12,579 bases of DNA from CAYLOC01 sp964385195 (lineage in GTDB: Bacteria > Actinomycetota > Actinomycetes > Propionibacteriales > Nocardioidaceae), in assembly GCA_964385195.1 (NCBI GenBank), contig CAYLOC010000086.1:1-12579 (forward strand). The letters are read 5' to 3'. Both the position numbers and the translations under genes were made by a program. Shown here one piece after another: positions 7,589-12,579 of this stretch; position 1 is the stretch's first letter, and each line of letters starts with the position of its first letter. The notes under the pieces are model-generated. The model was not told the origin of the DNA, made no database searches, and saw only the letters and a program-made list of their open reading frames with translations.

Positions 7589-8056
7589 TCAGCGGTGACC
7601 GGAGAAGAACCCTCGCAGCAGCTCCCCCGTTTCCGCGGCGAGGACACCGCCTACCACTTCCGGGCGATGGTTGAGCCTCCGGTCCCGAACGACATCCCAC
7701 AGTGATCCCACAGCGCCGGCCTTATCGTCATAGGCACCGAACACCAGGCGTGAAACCCGTGCGAGGACCAACGCCCCGGCGCACATCGTGCAGGGTTCCA
7801 GCGTGACGACCAACGTGCACCCGTCCAGTCGCCACGACCCACGGCGTAGCGCGGCCAAACGAAGCGCCACCACCTCAGCGTGTGCGGTCGGATCCGCTTC
7901 CGCCTCCCGCTGATTGCAGCCGGTGGCGAGCACGTCGCCATCCGCATCGAGCACCAGTGCTCCGACGGGCACATCGTGGCTGGCGTCTCGCTCCCGCGCG
8001 ATCCGCATTGCCTCCCGCATCGCCTGCACGTCGCCTGCCCGCGGGCGTACGGTCAC
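7589..8056 (-). CDS. tadA: tRNA-specific adenosine deaminase TadA
   Basis: 155 aa, the usual size. The enzyme deaminates A34 to inosine in the anticodon wobble position of tRNA-Arg(ACG) in the cytosol. The zinc-deaminase signature is complete: TAHAEV gives zinc ligand His59 and the proton-shuttle Glu61, and PCTMC gives zinc ligands Cys89 and Cys92. The family motif GAYDDKAGAVGS follows at about 107-118. The GTG start at 8056 overlaps the upstream stop as GTGA and has a strong GGAGGAGG 7 nt before it, so it is preferred over the internal ATG at codon 13. Translational coupling to the upstream gene is likely. The related cytosine deaminase family is the only real alternative, but size, context and motifs favour TadA. 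Confidence 0.95.
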   Translation of the reverse strand: MTVRPRAGDVQAMREAMRIARERDASHDVPVGALVLDADGDVLATGCNQREAEADPTAHAEVVALRLAALRRGSWRLDGCTLVVTLEPCTMCAGALVLARVSRLVFGAYDDKAGAVGSLWDVVRDRRLNHRPEVVGGVLAAETGELLRGFFSGHR

Positions 8057-8562
8057 GACCCGGCCTCCTCCACCGCCTGGTCGAAACGCGGCCCGAACCC
8101 GAGCCGTCGGGCCACATCCGCGAGTACCTCGTCGGGGTAGAGGTCGTCGTCATCGCACATTGCGCCCAGGTCCATCGCCGGGATGCCCAGGTCAGCAAGG
8201 ATGCTCAAGTCTCCCGCGGGCTGGATCTGGTCGTCATCGTCGTCCGGCTCGGGAAGGTCCAACCGCTGCACTACCGACCATGCCAACGGTGACTCGGTGG
8301 CCGCCCCCACGTCGGAGAGCAGCAGTTGCCGCCGGTCACCGTTGACCCGGACCAGCACGAAGTAGTCCTCGTCGACGCTCACCATCCCGAGCACGCCGGC
8401 GTCCGCGGGCAACTGGCTCAGTGCCCCGGCCAACGTCTCCAGCTGGGTGGCTACCCCCGGAGGCAACGCGGACACCTGCCACTCGCCGTCCTCCCGGTAG
8501 GCAGCAACAGCGAAGTCGATCGCGTCGGTGGACTCCGGATCCGGGCCGCTCGTGGGCTCCAT
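8053..8562 (-). CDS. tRNA adenosine deaminase-associated protein
   Basis: 169 aa from the ATG at 8562. The segment DFAVAAYREDGEW (16-28), an aliphatic core VLGMVSVDEDYFVLVRVNGD (57-76), an acidic stretch (DDDDD near 107-111) and a C-terminal MCDDDDLYPDEVLADVARRL (135-154) match the actinobacterial family encoded just upstream of tadA (recalled as TIGR03941). Biochemical function is unknown; a role with TadA is inferred only from conserved linkage and the GTGA overlap. The frame stays open upstream to 8721, but that part overlaps upp and lacks family character. GAGGG sits only 1 nt before the chosen ATG, so either it is not the ribosome binding site, the transcript is leaderless, or the true start differs slightly. 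Confidence 0.85.
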   Translation of the reverse strand: MEPTSGPDPESTDAIDFAVAAYREDGEWQVSALPPGVATQLETLAGALSQLPADAGVLGMVSVDEDYFVLVRVNGDRRQLLLSDVGAATESPLAWSVVQRLDLPEPDDDDDQIQPAGDLSILADLGIPAMDLGAMCDDDDLYPDEVLADVARRLGFGPRFDQAVEEAGS

Positions 8563-8641
8563 ACCCTCGATAGTGACAGATCCCACCGGGACGGTCGACC
8601 CGGATTCCAGGCACCCGTGGCCTACCCGGTATCCGGTCGCG

Positions 8642-8647
8642 TAGGTT
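8642..8647 (+). promoter_or_regulatory. -10 element of upp, leaderless geometry
   Basis: TAGGTT (TANNNT) followed by exactly 6 nt (GCTCCC) and the upp ATG at 8654. This places the expected transcript start at the A of the ATG. No Shine-Dalgarno is present upstream, which agrees with a leaderless mRNA. No clear -35 is seen. The element lies in the 91-bp gap between the divergent genes. Confidence 0.55.
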
Positions 8648-8653
8648 GCTCCC

Positions 8654-9295
8654 ATGCAGATACACGTGATCGAGCATCCGCTGGTGGAGCACAAGCTGAC
8701 CGCGCTCCGGGACCAGGACACCGACTCTCCGACGTTCCGGCGGCTGACCGAGGAGCTCGTGACGCTGCTGGCCTACGAGGCCACCCGCCAGGTGCGCACC
8801 GAGCCGGTCGAGGTGACCTCCCCGGTGGGGAGCGCCCACGGCGTCCGCCTGGCCACCCCGAAGCCGCTGGTGGTGCCGATCCTGCGGGCCGGCCTGGGCA
8901 TGTTGGAAGGCATGGTGCGGCTGCTGCCGATGGCCGAGGTCGGCTTCCTCGGCATGATCCGCAACGAGGACACGCTGCAAGCCTCGACGTACGCCGAGCG
9001 GCTACCGGAGGACCTCCACGGACGGCAGTGCTACGTGCTGGACCCGATGCTCGCGACCGGAGGCACCCTGTCGGACTCGATCGGGTTCCTCGTCGACCGG
9101 GGCGCCGACCACATCACCGCGATCTGCCTGCTCGCCGCGCCGGAGGGTTGCCGGCGGGTGGAGCAGGACCTGCAGGGGCTCGACGTACCGGTGACGCTGG
9201 TGGTGGCGGCGATGGATGAGCGGCTGAACGACAAGGGCTACATCGTCCCCGGCCTCGGCGACGCCGGCGACCGGCTGTACGGCGTCGTCGACTGA
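8654..9295 (+). CDS. upp: Uracil phosphoribosyltransferase
   Basis: 213 aa, typical length (about 208-215). It converts uracil and PRPP to UMP and pyrophosphate in pyrimidine salvage, in the cytosol. The PRPP-binding loop is VLDPMLATGGTLSDS (128-142), with RAGLGM at 78-83 as a second conserved nucleotide/phosphate contact. The uracil-binding C-terminal signature GYIVPGLGDAGDRLYG is at 195-210. The N-terminus (MQIHVIEHPLVEHKLTALRD) is standard for the family and fixes the ATG at 8654. It is a single gene, divergent from the deaminase-associated gene and convergent with the pnt operon. Its stop codon lies inside the left arm of the terminator palindrome. Confidence 0.97.
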   Translation: MQIHVIEHPLVEHKLTALRDQDTDSPTFRRLTEELVTLLAYEATRQVRTEPVEVTSPVGSAHGVRLATPKPLVVPILRAGLGMLEGMVRLLPMAEVGFLGMIRNEDTLQASTYAERLPEDLHGRQCYVLDPMLATGGTLSDSIGFLVDRGADHITAICLLAAPEGCRRVEQDLQGLDVPVTLVVAAMDERLNDKGYIVPGLGDAGDRLYGVVD

Positions 9296-9345
9296 CTTGT
9301 CAGAAGTGGAGCACGTCATAGCGTGCTGGGCTTCTGACAAGTCAG
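9292..9345. terminator. Bidirectional terminator between upp and pntB
   Basis: A perfect 15-bp inverted repeat, CTGACTTGTCAGAAG (9292-9306) and CTTCTGACAAGTCAG (9331-9345), with an inner 6-bp stem AGCACG (9310-9315)/CGTGCT (9322-9327). It separates two convergent genes. The TGA of upp (9293-9295) and the TGA of pntB (complement of 9342-9344) both fall in the arms. There is no U tract on either strand, as is common for actinobacterial terminators. Confidence 0.8.
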
Positions 9346-10733
9346 AGGGCTTTGACGGCGGACAGCAGCTTGCTCATCGAGTCCTTGGCGTCGCCGAACA
9401 GCAGGGTGGTCTTGGGGTCGAACAGTAACTCGTTCTCGATCCCGGCGAACCCGGGCCGCATCGACCGCTTCATGAACACGATCTGCTTGGCGTCGGACGC
9501 GTGGAGGATCGGCATTCCGTAGATGGGGGCACCCGGTGTGGACTTCGCAGCGGGGTTGACCACGTCGTTGGCACCGACGACGAGTACGACGTCGGTCTGC
9601 TTGAACTCCCCGTTGATGCTGTCCATCTCGCGTAGCTGGTCGTAGGGGACGTTGGCCTCGGCCAGCAGGACGTTCATGTGGCCCGGCATCCGGCCCGCGA
9701 CGGGGTGGATGGCGTAGTCCACCGTGATCCCGCGTGAGTCCAGGAGGTCGACCAGCTCCCGCAGCGTGTGCTGAGCCTGCGCCACGGCCAGGCCGTAGCC
9801 GGGCACGATGATGACGCGGGAGGCATAGTTGAGCAGGATCGCGACGTCCTGCGGGCCCGCCGAGCGCACCGGTCGGTCGGAGACCTCTGTCGACCCCAGC
9901 GTGGAGCCGCCCCGGAGCGCGCCGAAGAGGATGTTCTGCAGCGACCGCCCCATGGCGTTCGCCATCAGCTTGGTCAGGAACGTCCCGGCAGCGCCGACAA
10001 GAGTGCCGCCGACGAGCAGCAGCGTGTTGCCGAGCACGTAGCCGTCCGCGGCAACGGCAAGGCCGGTGAACGCGTTCAACAGCGAGATCACGATCGGTAC
10101 GTCGGCCCCGCCGACCGGCAGCACCAGCAATAACCCCACGACCAGGCCGAGGACCGCGAGCACGATACCGACCCACATCGCCGTACCGATGACGAGGATC
10201 ACCCACAGCGCGATGCTGGCCGCCAGCGAGACGGCGAACAGCACCGGAAGACCGGCGAACAGCACCGGGCGGGTGGTCATCAGCTCCTGCAGTTTGGCAA
10301 AGGTGACCATCGACCCGAGGAAGCTGATCGCACCGACGAACAACGTGAAACCGACGATGACCAGGTGGAAGTTGGACACCGCGACGGTTCCGTCGGGCAA
10401 GATCGCTTCGTGCAGGTCCAGCAGTGCGACCAAAGCCGCGGCGGCACCTCCGACCCCGTTGAACAGCGCCACGAGCTGCGGCATCTGGGTCATCAGCACC
10501 CGCCGGGCCAGCACGACTCCGATGACCGCCCCGACCACCATCGCGATGATGATCGGGACGAGGTGGTCCAGGTCCTGGGCGATGAACACGGTGACGACCG
10601 CGAGCAGCGCGCCCGCTGCACCGACCGCGTTACCCAGGCGTGCCGACTTGGGCGAGGACAAGCCTTTCAGGGCAAGAATGAAACAGACAGCGGCGATCAG
10701 GTAGCAGACCTGTGCCCAGGTGGGGATGTTCAC
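9342..10733 (-). CDS. pntB: NAD(P) transhydrogenase beta subunit (domains II and III)
   Basis: 463 aa, the normal length. It is the membrane subunit of proton-translocating transhydrogenase, which uses the proton gradient to reduce NADP+ with NADH. Residues 1-265 hold many hydrophobic helices, with the conserved VALFNGVGGAAAALVALLDL (88-107). The NADP(H) domain III follows at about 290-463: GYGLAVAQAQ (312-321), HPVAGRMPGHMNVLLAEANV (343-362), GANDVVNPAA (387-396), and KRS (422-424), which in the family contacts the NADP 2'-phosphate. The GTG start at 10733 overlaps the pntAB stop as GTGA and has GGGGAGG 5 nt upstream. A longer frame to 11051 exists, but its first 106 residues are an Arg/His-rich shadow of pntAB. 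Confidence 0.96.
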   Translation of the reverse strand: MNIPTWAQVCYLIAAVCFILALKGLSSPKSARLGNAVGAAGALLAVVTVFIAQDLDHLVPIIIAMVVGAVIGVVLARRVLMTQMPQLVALFNGVGGAAAALVALLDLHEAILPDGTVAVSNFHLVIVGFTLFVGAISFLGSMVTFAKLQELMTTRPVLFAGLPVLFAVSLAASIALWVILVIGTAMWVGIVLAVLGLVVGLLLVLPVGGADVPIVISLLNAFTGLAVAADGYVLGNTLLLVGGTLVGAAGTFLTKLMANAMGRSLQNILFGALRGGSTLGSTEVSDRPVRSAGPQDVAILLNYASRVIIVPGYGLAVAQAQHTLRELVDLLDSRGITVDYAIHPVAGRMPGHMNVLLAEANVPYDQLREMDSINGEFKQTDVVLVVGANDVVNPAAKSTPGAPIYGMPILHASDAKQIVFMKRSMRPGFAGIENELLFDPKTTLLFGDAKDSMSKLLSAVKAL

Positions 10734-11068
10734 TCCGGCCTCCCCTGACCAGGCTGGTCCTGACTTCGCCCACTCTGCCCACGTTGCCGCCTCGGCTTGC
10801 CGAACATCTCCAGCATGCGGTCGGTCACCACGAAGCCGCCGACCATGTTCAGTGTGGCGAGTGCCACCGCGATCAGCCCGACGATGAGCACTCCGGTGGA
10901 GTCGCTGAACCCGGTCACAAGGATCGCGCCGAGCAGGATGATGCCGTGGATCGCGTTCGCGCCAGACATCAGCGGAGTGTGCAGGGTGGAGGACACCTTG
11001 GAGATGACCTCGATGCCGACGAACACGCTGAGCACGAAGAACGTCAGCCACATCACCGGGTCACTCAT
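10730..11068 (-). CDS. pntAB: NAD(P) transhydrogenase alpha subunit part 2 (membrane)
   Basis: 112 aa with three predicted membrane helices (about 5-22, 39-53, 59-80). It is the membrane part of the alpha subunit when that subunit is split, as in Rhodospirillum and mycobacteria. Conserved segments are SKVSSTLHTPLMSGANAIHG (23-42) and NMVGGFVVTDRMLEMFG (74-90). The ATG at 11068 is preceded by GAGGG at 5 nt; a TTG 12 nt upstream is less likely. Residues 91-112 form a polar Arg/Gln/Gly-rich tail beyond the conserved domain, and the end of its coding sequence carries the pntB ribosome binding site and the GTGA overlap. It starts 23 bp after the pntAA stop. Confidence 0.94.
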   Translation of the reverse strand: MSDPVMWLTFFVLSVFVGIEVISKVSSTLHTPLMSGANAIHGIILLGAILVTGFSDSTGVLIVGLIAVALATLNMVGGFVVTDRMLEMFGKPRRQRGQSGRSQDQPGQGRPE

Positions 11069-11091
11069 CACGACCCTCAATCACATTGGCC

Positions 11092-12222
11092 TCACTCATC
11101 AGCGGTCTCCACCAGCTCCCGGGTCGGCGCGTGCGTGATCTCACCGGCGTGGGTCACACACGTCCCGGCGACGATCTCGTCGTCGAAGTCTGGCGCAAAC
11201 GCTCCTTCCTCACCGGTCATCAGTGTCAGCAGGTTGACGAGGTTTTGTGCGTACAACCGGCTGGCGGGCTCCGGCATCTGACTGGGCACGTTGGAACCGC
11301 CCCACACCTGGGCGTTGCCGAGTTGTACGACGCTCCCGGCGACCGAGCCCTCCACGTTGCCTCCGCTCTCGGCGGCGAGATCCACCACCACCGAGCCGAC
11401 GCCCATCTGGCCCACCATGTCGGCGGTGACCAGCAGCGGTGCCTGTCGTCCGGGGACGGCGGCGGTGGTGATGAGAATGTCTGCGGCAGCGATGTACGGC
11501 GTGAGCATCTGCTGCTGGCGGACCGCGCGGTCCTCGCTCATCTCCCGCGCGTACCCGCCAGCGCCCTCGAGTGTCTCCAGGTCCAGCTCGATGGCGGTTG
11601 CGCCCATGGACCGGATCTCTTCAGCGGCTGCCGCGCGCACGTCGTAGGCCTTGACCTGTGCTCCGAGCCGCTTGCAGGTGGCAATGGCCTGCAGTCCGGC
11701 GACACCGGCGCCGAGAACGACCACCTCGGCCGGCCGGACCGTGCCGGCTGCGGTCATGTTCAGCGGCAGGAATCCCCGAAACCTGCCCGCTGCCACGATC
11801 GCGCAGCGGTACCCCGCCACGAGTGCCTGGGAGGACAGCGCATCCATCGACTGCGACCGCGAGATACGCGGGACCAGTTCCATCGCGAACGACGTGAGCC
11901 CGAGGTCACGCCGTTCAGCGACCGCATCGAGCGACTGCGCCGGCGGCAGGAACGAGATCGTGGCTGCGCCCTCACGGAGGCTGCGCACCTGCGGGGAGGT
12001 CAGCGGCTGCACCGAGAGCAGGATGTCGGCATCGGTCAGTACGTCGACCGCGACCGACGCGCCCGCCTCGGCGTACTCCTCGTCAGCGAAACCGGCGGCA
12101 AGCCCGGCACCGGTCTCGACCGCGACGTCGTAGCCGAGCGCACAAATCTTGCCCACCGACTCCGGCGTTGCCGCGACGCGTGCCTCCCCAGGCAGCGTCT
12201 CCTTCACCACCGCAACCCACAC
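11092..12222 (-). CDS. pntAA: NAD(P) transhydrogenase alpha subunit part 1 (NAD-binding domain I)
   Basis: 376 aa, a soluble peripheral subunit that binds NAD(H) and passes hydride to domain III of PntB. The alanine dehydrogenase/PNT N-terminal lobe begins VAVVKETLPGEARVAATPES (3-22). The Rossmann NAD motif is VVVLGAGVAGLQAIATCKRL (167-186), with the acidic strand end YDVRAA at 193-198. AGGYAREM (221-228), DLAAESGGN (281-289) and GTCVTHAGEITH (353-364) match family positions. Alanine dehydrogenase is the close alternative, but the following pntAB and pntB settle it. The GTG start at 12222 has no Shine-Dalgarno; TAGGTT lies 6 nt upstream, so the operon mRNA is probably leaderless. Confidence 0.96.
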   Translation of the reverse strand: MWVAVVKETLPGEARVAATPESVGKICALGYDVAVETGAGLAAGFADEEYAEAGASVAVDVLTDADILLSVQPLTSPQVRSLREGAATISFLPPAQSLDAVAERRDLGLTSFAMELVPRISRSQSMDALSSQALVAGYRCAIVAAGRFRGFLPLNMTAAGTVRPAEVVVLGAGVAGLQAIATCKRLGAQVKAYDVRAAAAEEIRSMGATAIELDLETLEGAGGYAREMSEDRAVRQQQMLTPYIAAADILITTAAVPGRQAPLLVTADMVGQMGVGSVVVDLAAESGGNVEGSVAGSVVQLGNAQVWGGSNVPSQMPEPASRLYAQNLVNLLTLMTGEEGAFAPDFDDEIVAGTCVTHAGEITHAPTRELVETADE

Positions 12223-12228
12223 ACCACG

Positions 12229-12234
12229 AACCTA
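12229..12234 (-). promoter_or_regulatory. -10 element of the pnt operon, leaderless geometry
   Basis: TAGGTT on the minus strand, 6 nt (CGTGGT) before the pntAA GTG. Hexamer and spacing are identical to those at upp. A near palindrome CCACGC-A-GCGTGG (12237-12249) lies just upstream, where the -35/-10 spacer would be. No strong -35 is visible. Confidence 0.5.
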
Positions 12235-12432
12235 GGCCACGCAGCGTGGTCGGTGCGACATCTGGGTCGGGTGTCTCACGGATTTCCCGTTGCTCGACAG
12301 GCACTTCCGTGCTCTGCGGGCCGGCGTTGCCGACTCCTTCATGAAATCCCGAGGCGCGGTCCGCCGGTCCGTCCAGGTCTGCTCAGAGTTGACTTTGGCA
12401 GTCGCCGATGGATCGGCTGCAGAACCCGATCC

Positions 12433-12466
12433 CCGTTCTCGGGCACATGCCGGGCGCCCGGAACGG
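12433..12466 (-). terminator. Hairpin downstream of the right-edge gene
   Basis: CCGTTC-t-CGGGC (12433-12444) pairs with GCCCG-GAACGG (12456-12466): 11 bp with one bulged T and an 11-nt loop. It lies about 60 nt past the stop at 12528 and before the pnt promoter, so it probably insulates the two. No U tract follows. The rest of 12250-12527 shows nothing I can support beyond a short 5-bp repeat CCTCA/TGAGG at 12491-12504. Confidence 0.45.
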
Positions 12467-12527
12467 CGGTGGTCCGGGACGATGGGGATGCCTCACCCAT
12501 GAGGTACTTGGTTTCACATGCGGTGGG

Positions 12528-12579
12528 TTAGTCCTCTTCGTCCTCGTGCTCGAGGTGCAAGATCGTACCGGTGGCCTTG
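12528..12579 (-). CDS. C-terminal tip of an unidentified protein (partial)
   Basis: Only the last 16 full codons and a TAA stop (complement of 12528-12530) are inside the window. The peptide ends KATGTILHLEHEDEED, with a strongly acidic tail. Codon choice is GC-rich at third positions and the frame is closed by a hairpin downstream, which supports a real gene. I do not recognise the family. The fragment is too short to judge function or its relation to pnt. Confidence 0.45.
   Translation of the reverse strand, partial: KATGTILHLEHEDEED

Noticed and set aside
8563..8721. N-terminal extension of the deaminase-associated protein
   Set aside because: It would overlap the upp start and promoter on the other strand, and it carries Ser/Cys-rich sequence unlike the family.
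9292..9345. Attachment site or insertion-sequence ends
   Set aside because: The repeats are inverted around a short hairpin core between two intact convergent genes, with no transposase or target duplication; a terminator explains them better.
10734..11051. N-terminal extension of pntB giving a 569-residue protein
   Set aside because: The added residues are an Arg/His/Asp-rich out-of-frame reading of pntAB. The GTG at 10733 has a good ribosome site and gives the normal family length and N-terminus.
12387..12392. TTGACT as a plus-strand -35 box
   Set aside because: No TANNNT-type -10 at 16-19 nt downstream and no plus-strand gene follows.
12290..12502. 70-residue plus-strand frame in the pnt upstream region
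   Set aside because: TTG start, no ribosome site, no family resemblance, and it crosses the hairpin at 12433-12466.
11086..12531. Plus-strand 481-residue open frame opposite pntAA
   Set aside because: Antisense shadow of a well-supported gene; no recognisable motif.

Overview
This is high-GC DNA from an actinomycete-type bacterium. The evidence is GTG starts, TANNNT-type -10 elements placed directly before start codons, an actinobacterial tRNA-deaminase-associated gene next to tadA, and a three-gene proton-translocating transhydrogenase. The genus cannot be fixed from the sequence.

Layout, left to right. (1) Positions 1-7235 are one uninterrupted minus-strand reading frame of at least 2411 codons that runs off the left edge. 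It encodes a giant secreted or cell-surface protein: a signal peptide, one DUF11-like domain, six longer beta-rich repeats (set A), two more DUF11-like domains, then at least six DUF5979-like repeats (set B). Each set-B repeat carries a Lys/Glu/Asn triad and a Cys pair at fixed geometry. (2) Positions 7236-7445 hold its leader, with nested inverted repeats that could mask the ribosome binding site. (3) A tRNA-Ser(CGA) gene lies at 7446-7530. (4) A minus-strand pair follows: a tRNA-adenosine-deaminase-associated protein and tadA, overlapping by GTGA. (5) upp (uracil salvage) is divergent on the plus strand, probably leaderless. (6) A large inverted repeat closes upp and the convergent pnt operon, and both stop codons lie in its arms. 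(7) pntAA-pntAB-pntB (12222 to 9342, minus) encodes an NAD(P) transhydrogenase with a split alpha subunit. It also appears leaderless, with the same -10 hexamer and spacing as upp. (8) About 300 bp of intergenic DNA holds a hairpin, followed by the C-terminal tip of an unidentified minus-strand gene at the right edge.

Regions 3-8 are ordinary core genome: tRNA wobble editing, pyrimidine salvage and NADPH supply. The accessory and most novel part is the giant repeat protein and its leader. The window contains no transposase, integrase, CRISPR array or recognisable phage gene.
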